Counted from the stretch's first letter, positions 32,550 to 45,884 are shown. The stretch is DNA of 64,000 bases from Apostichopus japonicus (GCF_037975245.1 NC_092569.1:30198668-30262667); one strand, 5' to 3'. The notes: a model not told the origin generated them from the sequence alone. Numbers and translations: made by a program.

Positions 32550-35500
32550 CTTAAAATATCTTACTAAATAAAAACATCCATTCCAATTATTAAAGCACGA
32601 GATTGAGAAGGATGCATATGTAGTATTAAGCTATAAGGCGTAACATAGTAAAAACATAGTCTGCGGTAATTTTAATATAATTTCTGTCTTAATTGTTTTG
32701 TCACTTTCTTGCGAATTTCACAGGTTTAAAAGCTAACATTTAATACAATATAGCAGTACGTTATGAACTAGAGAATATAAGACAATCTTGTTAAACGCTT
32801 ATTCTACAAATCTACGTTGTATAGAAAAAAGAAAGAAAACTTAACATTAATATTCTGTCTTCTATAATTTGATCATGATGACAATTGCAAGAGAAAAAGA
32901 ATTTTATCAGAAAATGGACAAAAGATAATGAGGAAGTTTTCCAAGAAATAAGAAATATTTTTTTTCTTTCAGAACAAAATATTGTAAAGCATAACAAATG
33001 CATAGTCTCTTATTTTTCTGTTATATGTTGTACAAGTAGTCGGCTTTAAATATGTTACAGTTAGAATGTTCGTTAGCACCATAAACATTTACATTTTGTC
33101 TTGTTTGGTTAATTCCGAATACTGACTGTCAGAACAGACGAGTATATGGGAGTTAATTTTTCATGAAATTATGATGTTTTCTGTCAAGAATATTGTAAAG
33201 CATTTCCAGGAGATGTAGTGAATTTAGACAACTCTCTGAATAAACAAAAGGACACGCTTTAGTTCTTTCCTGAAATTTCAACAGTTCTCTGATTTATTTT
33301 GTCTCCATCAAATGTCTGATTTTTTACAACAATGTCTGCACACGGGTCATCTTGTCAATATCGCCTTAACACGTTCATCATGTCAAGAGTTACTTTATCA
33401 CGATTTGGAGAAGAATATGTTCCTTTGATACAAGGAAATCAAATATCCTTAAACTTAAGTCATGAATAAACAATAGAATCGAAATAATTACGAATGTCGA
33501 TATTAGCTATCCTAGTGGTACACTATGTAATATGCTGTTGCCAACAGAGTAAGAAACAAAATGATACCATTGCTACAAAGAGATTGACGCGGTCAAAGGC
33601 GATTATTTTGGGATATAGCCAAAGTTTTATTTATCGCCGATAACGCTTTTGAGGAAGCAATTACTTAAACTGTGTGAGACGTTATACTGTTCTACATCAT
33701 TGCGTTTATTATGACAGTAATTTGAGTGTCACAAGTCGTATTTTTCATGAATATATTGCTCGTTCGACCGATAGCCACAAAATATCATTTGGAGAATTAA
33801 TTAGGTATCTTCAAACACATCTGTGAATCAAAATGTTTCAAGCGAATACTTACCATATATGTAGTTGTTGAGTGTTATGATATACTGTCTAGTTTTTGAA
33901 ACATGTGCTAGTAAAGCGACATTTAGATACAGTTTAACAGATTTGACGAATTTGTTTAATTTGTCAAAGTCTATCATCCATATTTTTTTAGGTATAGGGA
34001 AGTTTTCCTTTTGTATACCGAATTAGTTTACATGTTACTTTTAAAACGACAAACGAAACGTTTAGGTTTGTACTACACCGACCAGTCGCATGGTAACATG
34101 AAGGGAATGTGAAAATCGGGTAGGAGGGTGTGATGACGGCCAGCGAAAGGGTTGGATGTGGGTGGACGTCGGTGACTACGCCCATCGCATTTAATATTTT
34201 GTCTGATTTTATACAAATAACATTTAGCCTTCACATTGATCTGTTCTAAAGGTTGGTTTTGAAATTTAATGGGTTAAACGGGAGATCCAACACTAATTAA
34301 CATCTAATCTGTTATAATTTTCATTCAAAGGATTGAAAGAAATAATTCAAATAGTACAAAACGGCAACTTATAAGATCTTATAAAGAAAACAACTTATGC
34401 CTATGAGTAACATCTATGTCATTGGAAAGCGACTTTCAATCTTTTTAATCTTCCAGTTTGTTTGATTGAATATCATTTTCGTGTAACAGTAGTTATTTAT
34501 TTTCAATAATGCTTTAACATTACTACTAGTTGTAATTATCACCACCAAAATCGATACTGCTTACTAGTTTAACGTTTTAGAACATTTTATGATAGCGTGA
34601 CACGTGAATTAGGGACAGATAGCTAAAACTGTCGCACACATTTGACAAACAATACTTTATAGATGTTTCATTTTAACTTCTAAGAATTAAAACAGACATA
34701 AAAATAGGACAATGATCAAATGCGTATTTTGAAGAAAAAATATTCTTTGGTTAGTTTTAAAAATGATTTATTGAATGAATGCAATATGAGCACCTTTTTA
34801 AAACAAATATAGATCTTCTGTTTGGTAACGATATATCATAAATTTAGATTTAAGTTTTCCGTTCTAAATTTATTTTCGTCCTTCCCCCTTACATTGCTAT
34901 TGTAATACGACATTAAATCTGAGTTGCTATCACGCAGTTACTTTTGGTATAGTTATAATACCTCTCTTTATGACTTAATTATTGATGAAATACATACAAT
35001 CTCTAGTTTGATATCCACCTAATTAAACTGTCACCTCCAAAACAGGCGATATAGTTTTTTTTACAAACTTTATCATTTCAAATACACTAGATGGACATGT
35101 CTTAAAGTTTTTCTACTTGTATATCCAGCATTTTTAAGAAAGTGCGGTTAAACGGTTTCATTAATCAAGATCAAATAGTATCTAAATTATATTTACTGGA
35201 AGTTGCTAACAATATATAACTGAAGAAAGAGATGAGAACAGAACAAGAAATAAGGGAAAACCATTAGCTAGCCACTAAAATTGCCAGAGACATCTCTTAT
35301 GATCGCATACCATTCTTTCGTGAAAAGCAATTTAAAGCCATAAAGTAGTGTCTGAAACAGACGTAGCACTCACAAAAAGGTAATTGTCTATGTTTTGGCT
35401 TTGTAGCAGTCTTTTTTTCTTTGATCATGTTTTTCTGCAATAAACTTGAGTAACCTAAGATTATGATATTCAGCATTAATCCCGTACATATATTTATATT

Positions 35501-37244
35501 TTTATATATATAACCTTGTTAATTTCTTTAAATTAGTTTAAATCAGATTGACATGTATACCAGTAAGTTTTAATGTTTATCAACCTTGTTTCCTTGAATA
35601 TTTGAATATGTGTTTTAAAAGAAAGATCATAGTATATTATTTTGATAACATATAAAAATATCTTTATTGTTTGTTGCAGACTGTTTGCCAAACATTGCTA
35701 CATGAATAATGATATCTAATGAATTGATATCTATGAGCATGTGAAGGACTTAAACATTTCGGCACTCTTTATACATTTTTGAGCTGCAAAATTTCGCGTT
35801 TAGATGATAGTTTGCTGCGGCAATATCACCAATCTTAAACTGAACATTTCTTCAAATTTGATTACAAAGTATGAAACCTTCCACCCTCTTAAAGTTAAGA
35901 TATCTTACAAAAAGTGTGTACCATATCATTATAGTTTTGTTCACAGTAGCTATCAAACTCTTGACTATTTGAAATATAATTTAATTATCTTTGTATTGGT
36001 ATTTTGACATAGAAATGTTGTTTTCGTTTTTAGATTAGCCAACGCCAATGTTGCTTTAATATTTTAATACCGATAACTTGAAAAAGTTTAAAGTTAAGAT
36101 ATCTTACAAAAAGAATGTACCATATCATTATAGTTTTGTTCACAGTAGCCATCAAATTCTTGACTATTTGCAATATAACTTAATAATCTCTGTATTGGTA
36201 TTTTGACATAGAAATGTTGTTTTCGTTTTTAGATTAGCCAACGCCATTGTTGCTTTAAAATTTTCATACCGATAACTTGAAAAAGGACAATCAATAACAT
36301 AATTGTTCGGAAATCAGATCAAAATAACAGAGCCGACAAGGGAAGTTACCTTTGTACAGATTAGACTCAAGTTATAAGTATGTATATGTTCAGTTTATGT
36401 AAAAATAGCAAGGCATTTTAAAACATCTGTTCAACTTTAGACTGCCTAGGAGAACATTGTATACATTTACCCATACAAAGAGTATAGCACTGTTTCGATT
36501 AAGGAATCGCATGATTGAATTTTAAACAGGAAGAAATTTTTGAAATTATGAATCTTGAAATAACTAAATGTTACAGTTTAGCATTTAAGTTATTATACTA
36601 GAAGAGAGAAATAGGCCTATGGAGCATGAATTTGAACTAGAATAAAAAACATGTGAATTAAAGCTTAATACTTTATAACATGTAATGAAGGATTATTGTA
36701 ACGTGTTGGTATGTATCAGTTAAACAGTGGGGTTGGATATTTGAGGGAAACATTGTGCGCTGACGTTCTGTACATGATATCGGAAAGCTACATACTAGAA
36801 ATGTGAAAAAAAGAATAGTTTTTTTTCCTGGCCATATCACGAAACGTGATTGATCAAAACTGGTGCGTAACAAAAACTGAGATGTATAATTGGCTTTTAT
36901 TCTTAGTATTGTACATGGAAGCAAGTTTTAAAGAACAATGTTTGTAGACATTAAGGATCAATTAGAACGTTTTGTTCTAAGGCGAAACACAGTTGACCTT
37001 GCGCAAAGTTGAAAATACTAAGTATTTAAATTGAAGGCTTTCTTTCTGAATGTCATTAAGTATTTTAATCCGTGTTTGCCTATTTGTTGTGAGATGCTAA
37101 CACTCAGTTTGTCTTAACATTTAACTTTAATAAAATTGGCGCAGCAGCACATTGATGCGACTTAGCTTTTAAAACTTAAAACAATCAGAAGATATTCAAT
37201 AGAGTAATATATTACAAATTTTTTTTTTAAATGTAAAGACTTAC
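32550..37244 (-). other. Gene B remaining intron 1 sequence
   Basis: Collinear with 47277-51975 of gene C. It includes a ~200-bp tandem duplication near 35890-36280 (one copy in gene A near 23110-23310). No exon seen. Confidence 0.6.
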
Positions 37245-37309
37245 CATTTCTGTTCCAAACGAGTTCCAAATCGTCAAAACAGTAAACAAACTTTTAAAAA
37301 ATTCTCCAT
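37245..37309 (-). pseudogene. Gene B signal-peptide exon, frameshifted
   Basis: Same ATG and donor as in gene A, but 65 rather than 66 nt: 'GTTTAACTG' in A is 'GTTTACTG' here. The frame then meets TGA within the exon (MENFLKVCLLF, stop). Confidence 0.75.
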
Positions 37310-38138
37310 GATTTCGGGTTTGTAGAAATGTCACGCTGAAATATATTCGATGAAGGGCAAGATGACAAATGACACAGAGTATCCAGTTAGGGGTGACCAA
37401 CACCTTATTGGCATGACCGTAGTAGTATGGATGTCCATTAATGCCATTGTTTTATTTGAAATAGGATTTGGACAACAGCTTATACAAAACGTACTGCACA
37501 TATAGAGTATTATTTGGCTTGTATGTAAGGAAGACTATTCGACATGCGCAATCCAACTTAATATTATTTACAGCTATTTATATCTTGAGATTTTAGTCAA
37601 TATGACAGTAAGCTTCAGTTGCATCATGTTGAATTGTCCTTGCTCAAATAAAGCCATAATAAACACGTATTGCATATCTAATGAATATCGTGTCTCTAGT
37701 TCCAAGGACAGCAATGGCATTGCATATTCAATAACTGTCAATGTATTTAGTCCTTGAAACAAATATCAATTACGATGGTCACTTTTAATTTATATTACAT
37801 TTAGCGTGGTTCATGTTAAAGGGATTTGTAGTTGTGTCAAACGACGTAAGACTACCTAGTCGATGAATATAGTCAAAATGCTGATTTTGCTGGTAATGAT
37901 TAAGCTCTCATTATCGATTTTTTTTGGAAACCTTAATGAGTAAATTAATTTAGCTAAGTTACAACGCTTTTGGTTGGCAGGAAAATTCAAGAAATGTCAA
38001 CTGGATGAACGGAAGTGTTATTAAAGTACATGGACTAGTCAACACCTCATAACATGCATGAACTGGTACACTATATCGTATATACCATGAAATGTACTGT
38101 ATGAGGTGTTCTACACTATCAATCATGCATGGAATATA

Positions 38139-38271
<133 letters not shown>

Positions 38272-39273
38272 TTGTGCAGCGGTAGACTGTATGAACAATA
38301 TTTCCTTGTTATATTGTGCCTACGTCACATCCTGTTTGAGGGATCGAGTATTCTCACATCTCATTGAATAACAATGTCCGCTGCTTTATTGGACGATGAA
38401 TTTGAATGAACTATAGGATTTACATCCATACTCTGTATCTTCTATATACGATAGGTACATAAGAAACATTCATATCATACTTTACTTTGACGTAAACCTC
38501 TTATTTAATGAAAGGCGTATCTATAGGTGGTTCAAGCAGTTCATTTATCCCTGGCCCGCAGTTCTCAGGAGAGTCCTTAGGGTTGGTTCCAAACAGAATT
38601 AGCCAACGGATGACAAGTGCCAGTGTTTTTCTAGCATGAATAATTAAATAAGTGCAAACATGCCTACACCAAAGTATTATATCGCCATCAGTGGCGTAGC
38701 CAGAGGTAGATGGAATGTACCCCTCCCCCATACACACAGGATTTGCGGTGAAGAAACTGGGATGCCAAAGAAAATTGACAAAAGAATAAATAGCTATGAT
38801 ATATGATATTGGATAGGCTACTTGATTTTACAGCACGGTGTGATCTGCTACTCAGAAGGTTTCCCTCTTTAGCTATAGTCCTCTTTAGCATAGAAAAATA
38901 TGTAGTTCAACAAGTAATTGATACTTCTAGTCAAAGTTCCGTGATTCGAACGGCACTGGATTGTCGTCTTTAATAAAAGATTACTGAGAAAGGAGATAAA
39001 TGTGTATACCAACTTTCGAGTATTACTATGTTTTTGTAAATGTTTGATATCGTTAATATATACAAGGCCGTAGCCATTGGGGTATACTTTCGGGTATAAT
39101 GTCGTACTTTAAGTTTTGAGCACATTCAGTGAAGAAATTCGGTGTTGTATGAGGTCCTTGTCTATTTCACAAATTTAACTAATTTCAACGAAATAAAAGT
39201 AACTTTTATCTCGTCTTTTATATTTTTAGTAACGTTACTGTTTAATTTTTGTATATTAAGTTTTGGCTAATAG
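38272..39273. repeat. Duplicated intergenic block (copy 2)
   Basis: Near copy of 26030-27052, including the 'cagtggcgtagccag' motif near 38690. No gene seen. Confidence 0.65.
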
Positions 39274-39435
39274 AGGGCAGAAGAGCTGTCGCAAGAAGCA
39301 GAAGAGGAAGCAGGGACAGCTCAAGAGGCTATGAAACAAGCCAATGACGCAGTAAAGAGACGAGTGACCGAGGAGGCTGAAAAAGCTGCAAATGAAGTGA
39401 AGACGTTATGGGAGAGAGTGGGGGGTAATGGGTAA
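39274..39435 (+). pseudogene. Coiled-coil exon fragment, copy 2
   Basis: Counterpart of 27053-27178. The frame stays open for 53 codons ('RAEELSQEAEEEAGTAQEA', 'MKQANDAVKRRVTEEAEK', 'AANEVKTLWERVGGNG') because sequence present after codon 41 in copy 1 is deleted here. Probable relic. Confidence 0.45.
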
Positions 39436-40110
39436 AGTGAAATAGAAGAAGATAAATATTATTTCACAAAATTATCCTTTTGAAACTCAACCCATCGAGT
39501 GATCTGGGGAATTGACACACCTTCTTATAGTGTAAATGTAGGCATGTAGAACAATGTGTTCAAATTTATGTGAGAAACTGAAAGAAGAGCTTCAAGTTTT
39601 TTTTTCTAACCTCATAATAAAAAGATATCTCATATTTGAATATTGTTGCAGAATGTTACAATAATTTTTTTGTTATCATTCTATGGGCATCTACTTCACA
39701 AGATCACAAACAGGAAAAAAATCAAAATGTTCGTTACAGAATAAATACTAAGGTTAAACAACTATTTTTCCACATGTTTGTTATTGAATTGAGTGGTTTT
39801 GACGTGACTGCATTGTGCAGTCCACACGTTGCATTAGTTGAGTATTTCAAGCATTGTAGTAGATTATAAGTGGTTTCTTAATTCGATTTCTCTCCACTGT
39901 CTGATAAGGTACTCAATGACGTAATAGGATTTTATACATGATTAACTTTTCACAAATATTGAACATCTCCCAAATTTAGCGATAGCACCTCTGTTTTCAA
40001 CATTGCGTTGTGTTAAGTTGACTATGTAAATGAGAATAACAACACCATGTGCAACCACAGAATACTTTGTCATCAGTTGACATGCCCGGTATTAGATGAT
40101 TTATTTAGGG

Positions 40111-40116
<6 letters not shown>

Positions 40117-40168
<52 letters not shown>
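40117..40168. repeat. (TA)n array downstream of gene C
   Basis: Short TA tract at the position of the longer array downstream of B. Confidence 0.95.
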
Positions 40169-40169
<1 letters not shown>

Positions 40170-40361
40170 GGCAACCCTGACAATGACTTCATATAAATAT
40201 ATAAGCATAAGAATGTGTGTGTATATGTTCTAGAAACCAAGAATCGTTAAGTATCCGATTGCAATTGTCCATTTCCTACCAACTAATAATGCTTGTGGGG
40301 GGGGGGGGTGAGGATTGACTACGAGGGATGCAACACATTAAGGCAAAATGCACAAGTTTAC

Positions 40362-40367
40362 TTTATT
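40362..40367 (-). terminator. Candidate polyadenylation signal of gene C
   Basis: Minus-strand AATAAA about 300 nt beyond the stop, conserved with gene B. Confidence 0.4.
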
Positions 40368-40665
40368 TTCTATTTTGATTCTTTTGTGAAACTCATGCAA
40401 TAATCAATTTTCAAAATATCAAACAACAGTAAGCTGGTTCATGTTAATAATTTGACATCAATTTCAATTAATATCTTCTCATTCCCTTAGAAAATTAATT
40501 ATTCGTCGAATCGTCCCGTTTGTAATTCTCGTGTGCATTTCCTTCCTCTTTTTTGTCGTTGGCACGTCCTGCAGTCCGATGTTCGAAGATCTGTATCGAT
40601 CTTTTCTTACTTTTCTTAGTAAAAACTGTTCTTTTGGGTAGTGTGTTATTTATACAGTGTTTTGT

Positions 40666-41006
40666 CTACACAGGCCGTATTTTCATATCTGTGTATTGCA
40701 GGCTACATCCGTAACCGTAGAACATGTTCGTTCCTCGAGTAGTGCCGTCGTAGTCGCCGTTGAGATGAGAATAAGCGCAAATCGCGCAGTTGTCGCTGCC
40801 ATCGGGAAAATAATAGCAACATTGACTGTGACTGGGACAGTAAGACCGACAATAAGAAGCAGAATTATATTTCCTACAGTGATAATAATCATAGAACCAC
40901 CAGGCTCCCCTGTGTCTCTCAGCACAGTCGTAGCTGCTCCATCCATCGTTGTCCTGGTCTTTTGTACTGAATTGTTTATTGTTGCTACCAGACAAAGCAT
41001 AATAAT
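40666..41006 (-). CDS. Gene C last exon: fibrinogen C-terminal segment with 6-residue deletion
   Basis: 341 nt. 'GTNMFYGYGCSLQ' replaces the B sequence 'GTNMFWYSYSLNGYGCSLQ'. In the cysteine-rich insert, 'PSHSQCCYYF' replaces 'PGYSYFCYYF', adding a cysteine. Ends 'MKIRPV'. The deletion lies in the part of the domain that helps form the ligand pocket. Confidence 0.85.
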
Positions 41007-42335
41007 CTGCAACAAACGAGAAAGAGTAAATAAACCGATCAATTACAGGTTAGAGGGCAGTGCCTTTTTTCTATCAAGATGAAAACGTCAGTTCCGCGTA
41101 TTTTTTTTTGTTTTTTTTTTGCGTGTGTTGAATATTTAGGATATATAGGTAAGTATTTTGTCTTTTGAGTACGTTATTATACAATTTAGTTTTTGTTCCG
41201 TTTGAAATACAGTGCCACAATAGGAGCCATTTACAGATGGGGAAACTACTTAAATCAAATGCCAGGGTTTGTTACTATAGAGTCGCTAATATCGCTTTTT
41301 ATTTTATTTACATTTATTTACCGGCATTTATTGGCAATACTATATTCATTCCCCATCTGATTAGCCTCCTACTCTTTCGACTTATAGATTTATTGTGTGT
41401 GTCGGTATTAAGTCGTATAATTTCTTGAATAATATTATATATGTGTAATTTAGTTTGCATAACCAAATTTTCATTTCCCCTCATTCAACCCTGTGCTTGT
41501 ACCACACAGGTTATTTTAGGCTTTCTTCGAAGCTGGGCCAGAGGGGCTGGGGCTGTGTGAGGTAACTAAATAAATCCTTCAAGTTAGGAAAGCAAGGGTA
41601 TCATTTAAAGATCTTGTCCTGAGTAAACCAATGTCCCTGTTCTACTGGGCAGGGCAAGAAGGGTGTTAATTACCTTCGATTATTCAATTTTTTACCTGAT
41701 TTTCATAGCACAATGTAATCTTTAGATTTTTCAACATGAGCACACATGTTGGAGTATAAACGTAGATTACACTATTGACATAACAGATCATGAAATAAAT
41801 AAGTTTAAATGAAGAATAGAACCGACATAAAGTGAATTGACTATAAATGTTTTAGCTAATATAGGAACATCTACTGTAATAGTCTTATAGATTGCGTATG
41901 TCGATCACTCCTATCATGGCAGTTGCCTGTTACGTCTAAACACGACAAGGAGGACCTGTGTTGCCCAGGAACAGCGAATCTTATCGTCTGCTTCTTATGT
42001 CTGTACACATTGTATACAGTTCTGAAAACCTACGTGCGTTTGAATGAAAATAGCAATGTTTGGAATTGAAAATTGCTGTGAACATTGAAAACATATATCA
42101 TTAAGCCAGTAATGCGGTAGCTATGAGATCAAGACATTAGTAGTTGTAGAATGCACATGCAAGGAGTACTACAAGAATTAATTGTAATAGGGGAGACACG
42201 TCACATATCCTCCATGGTTGGCATGTTTGTTTGTTTGTTTTTTTTTTTTGGGGGGGGGGTCTTGACACTTCTCCTAATTAACGTAATTGGTCCAGATTTA
42301 TGAATACGTCAATGCTTAGAACATCAACTACTCAC

Positions 42336-42596
42336 CTGTATTTCCACTGTGTGATCCAACTGATAGTCGATACTTGTCTGCCTCGTTATTAATGCTAAAA
42401 GTCAAATAGACGGCGTAATACGACGAGGAGGCAGAATCCCTTACATCAATACGAAGCTCGTACGTTTTCTGGTTGGACAGAGAGTGGATATATTTGTTAC
42501 CTAGCCAGTGGTCTTGATTTTTATTACCGAAACCGTTCTTGTAGTCCAACCAACCAAGATAAAAGTCAACGGAGGCACTCGATCGTCGCTGGAAAC
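42336..42596 (-). CDS. Gene C fibrinogen middle exon, 1 nt short
   Basis: Same content as gene B, but after the acceptor TAG the exon starts 'GTTTCCAGCG' instead of the 'GTTTTCCAGCG' of A and D. This shifts frame relative to the preceding exon, unless another acceptor is used. Confidence 0.8.
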
Positions 42597-42699
42597 CTAT
42601 GAAATGAAAACAAAAAGGTAATCCAATTGTTCCATCTACTAATCCTTAAGGGAATGACCTCCAAAGCCGTAAAAGAGTTAATAAAGGTTAAATATAAGA

Positions 42700-42816
<117 letters not shown>

Positions 42817-42829
42817 GAAAACGTAATGA

Positions 42830-42897
42830 GAAGGAAAGTCCAGAACAGTGAAAAAAACTTCCAGCCTCCACCGGGATTCGAACCCGGGCCTCAGGCT
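42830..42897 (-). mobile_element. tRNA-derived SINE fragment in gene C intron
   Basis: Near-identical to 31060-31127, with the same B-box core and tail; it was therefore present before B and C separated. Confidence 0.65.
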
Positions 42898-42898
42898 T

Positions 42899-42899
<1 letters not shown>

Positions 42900-42945
<46 letters not shown>

Positions 42946-42979
42946 ATATATATATAAATATATATATTTATATATATAT

Positions 42980-43023
<44 letters not shown>

Positions 43024-43040
43024 ATATATATAAATATATA

Positions 43041-43128
<88 letters not shown>
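42900..43128. repeat. (TA)n array with short palindromic interruptions
   Basis: TA tract interrupted by 'gtatgtat', 'aaatatatattta' and 'tacataca' in mirrored order. Confidence 0.9.
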
Positions 43129-43131
<3 letters not shown>

Positions 43132-43185
43132 TAGGTTGGCGTCTATCTTGGCGCAGAGTGCTCTATGTCCATTGGACAGAGCGGA

Positions 43186-43252
43186 ATATATGTTGATACT
43201 AGATGAGACTAGTGGAACACTAGTAGTGTTCCACTAGTCTCATCTAGTATCA

Positions 43253-43260
<8 letters not shown>
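43186..43260. repeat. Perfect 37-bp-arm palindrome inside the TA region
   Basis: Arms 43186-43222 and 43224-43260 are exact reverse complements around a single G at 43223. The core includes 'tgttgatactagatgagact' and its complement. Just before it, 43160-43183 holds a second small hairpin ('tgtccattggaca'). The equivalent intron of gene B lacks this insert. Confidence 0.9.
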
Positions 43261-43283
<23 letters not shown>

Positions 43284-43446
43284 TTTCTATATATATATTA
43301 ATATATATATATAAGTATATTGTGATAGTGAGATATATTTCTATTGGTCAAATTCAGTTCAACGAGGTCTTCAGGGCATCATTTTGCAACATGCAAAGTA
43401 CATTGTGTAAAAGGTAACAATCCAAAGCCTTGTTTGCATTACTCAC

Positions 43447-43755
43447 CGTCCATCCTCCTCCGTTACTTTCCATCTCGCAGTAAACCTGAATGCCGCTTGG
43501 CCAACCATCAGGGTAAATAGTGTAAACTCCATCACTGAGTGTTCCGGAAACATAAAGCTCGTAGCAATCTTTTGGGATCACCTGGCACGTCACTCCGTCC
43601 CCTTCGTAGCCATCATTACAGTAACATTTACGGACATCGTTCCTCTCATCACAGGTTGCGTCATCACTACACTGGTAACTCTGATCTATTATAAGCTGGT
43701 TGTTCCTACAAGTTGAATTTCGTGTACATCTTGAATTGATGTAAAACGTGCCCTC
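43447..43755 (-). CDS. Gene C EGF-like plus fibrinogen-start exon
   Basis: 309 nt, phase 0-0, open, essentially identical to gene B's exon, with '[19 protein letters not shown]' and '[17 protein letters not shown]'. Confidence 0.88.
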
Positions 43756-44262
43756 CTAATTTAAGATATTCAGAAGAAAAAAAAACTAGTAAATAAATGA
43801 TTTGTCACAAATTGTCACAGTGAAATGTACAGGATTATGAGGTTTTTGGAACCAACTCCGATGTAGGGTCCTTAGGGATCCGCTATCAAGAACAAAGTTA
43901 GCCGTCAAATGTTGCATTCAGCGGCTTATTACGACTTTACATTAGGCCTATAATTAGTTGTAACCGCAAGACTATGGTATGAAGTATCCATTAATTTTAT
44001 GTTAGGTTTATAAGGGGATGCACACCCATATGTCTTATCTTCCTGATTAATGTAATACGTCTCTCGACTGACAGTTTTGCCTGGACTGGCGACGGAGGTG
44101 GGGTTCATGCCCCTTTCCCAACCGTGATGTGAGCGCTACTCGGTTATCTGTAAATGTGATGTGATAATCAACAGGTTTAAATAGTAGAAGGTTTTCTTCT
44201 AATTATATGGACAATGAAGTAACAGTAAAGCATTAAAAAAGTCCTGAAAGAACCGTACTGAC

Positions 44263-44474
44263 CCCTAATACACTTCCTTTTTCATCATCGAAGCAGTTGC
44301 ATTGGTTCAGAGGGATGCATTGTTCTTCCTGTCTCAGATAATCACCGACACAAACACATTGCTCTGTTTCTGGGCGGGATGTAGCCGAGATGCAAGTGTC
44401 AGGGTCATCGCAAGTCCTCTCACATGTCGCATTGCTAAATATCTCATTAGCTAGACACCATTCAATTTTTAATT
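44263..44474 (-). CDS. Gene C TIL exon
   Basis: 212 nt, phase 1-0. Reads 'ELKIEWCLANEIFSNATC', '[20 protein letters not shown]', '[15 protein letters not shown]', 'IPLNQCNCFDDEKGSVLG'. Acceptor 'TTCTCTAG' retained. Confidence 0.88.
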
Positions 44475-45246
44475 CTAGAGAACAGGAAAGGAAAAAAAAA
44501 GGTAAATGATAGTAACCTGATACAGACACAACGAATGACATGCGCCAAAGAATAGTATTTTGTCATTACTTCAATACGTGACTGTCAGGGGGTTAAAGGA
44601 AAGAAACACACATATAATGTTCATATTATTCAACATTACGAGATAACATCCCATCATTTGTTGCACAACTGGTATGAAACCAGATAGTCATAGCTTCTGT
44701 TTCATAGTTTCTCTCGGTGTAAGTATACTGCTTTCTGACAACAATGATAATTAATAACAACTTCCAAATTTATTTTGCGTTGGTTGCGCTGGTGAAACTG
44801 GGAGACGTACATGTTTTCAGTGTAAACTTTCTGTTGTACAAACGTTAGATACGGTTTCTTGTTCAGAGCCAGGGTTAGTGTTGAGTACGAGGCAATCTTG
44901 TAGTGAGTTCGTAATCACACTTTAGCTTATGGAGGCTTTTTGGAATTCTAGTATAGCTACTAATGCAAGATTTGAACTCGCACTAAGAGCTTGTACTCGC
45001 ACTCATATCATATAATATCATGTTGTAACCGCTACTATATGTGTTGTACTCTCTGGTATACTATGTATACTCGTAGTTTATGTATTGTAGCAGTTTCTTT
45101 AAAACATATTTGATATGTCAAATTTACTTCCAAAAGATCCATTCGTTCTTGGTATAAACCTTTTAGTTTATGCACGTTTACTTTTGACATTTTTTGTATT
45201 CATTTATTTTGGCTTAATATTTAAGAAGAATGTAAAATACACTTAC

Positions 45247-45511
45247 CATCTGATATTACGAATGTACCCAAGCTAGATATGTGATAATGCCCCCATTCAT
45301 CTGAGATGCGAAACTCGTCGTATGTTACATAGTAAGTTTCTCCAGCAACGTTCTCAAAGTCCATTCGCAGTTGGTACCGCTTTTGATTTGTTAAGTAGGC
45401 AATTTTCTCATTTCCGATCCAAAACTCTCTCCTTAGAAAGCCAAATCCATTTCTGAAGTCTTTCCAATTTCTATTAAAATTGAAGGAATCCAATCTTCGT
45501 CGCTGTAGTAC
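45247..45511 (-). CDS. Gene C middle exon of first (partial) fibrinogen domain
   Basis: 265 nt, phase 0-1: '[19 protein letters not shown]', '[15 protein letters not shown]', '[16 protein letters not shown]'. Open and close to gene A. Confidence 0.88.
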
Positions 45512-45884
45512 CTACGACGAATATCAAAGAAGTTAAACGTTAACCAGGACGTTATTAAATATGTATTATTCGTTCCCTTCTGCATACGATTTGTTGCTAA
45601 CAATTATTACACAGAAATAAGAACTTCTATTTCTAATTTCAGTTTGTAGTGCGTGGGCTAGAAGTTTACTGTTTTATTGGAAGAAGAACTACACTGTCCT
45701 TAAATTTCAAAATATATAAAATCATTGATTTAAACATTTGTTTCGATAACAAATAACAAGATTCTATTTGAAATAACGATTTTTATTACAACGCTATATA
45801 TTACTGTATGCAAAATTGTAAAAAAAAGTATATTTTACAAAACTATTTAAAGTTGAAAAGGAAACATCAAGTAATCAGCTATAC

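Larger units (their letters stand above)
28884..37309 (-). pseudogene. Gene B: FReD paralog lacking the first fibrinogen segments
   Basis: Four exons are open and spliceable: TIL (32549-32338), EGF/FBG (31829-31521), FBG middle (30875-30614) and FBG end (29242-28884). The 31-nt exon and both exons of the partial first fibrinogen domain are missing: compared with gene C, about 2.8 kb (C 44477-47276) has been deleted and replaced by about four bases. The signal exon (37309-37245) has a 1-nt deletion that stops the frame after about 11 codons. Even without that lesion, joining signal exon (phase 0) to TIL exon (phase 1) would shift frame. Probably a pseudogene or a gene using another start; assembly error is possible for the 1-nt change but not likely for the deletion. 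Confidence 0.7.
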
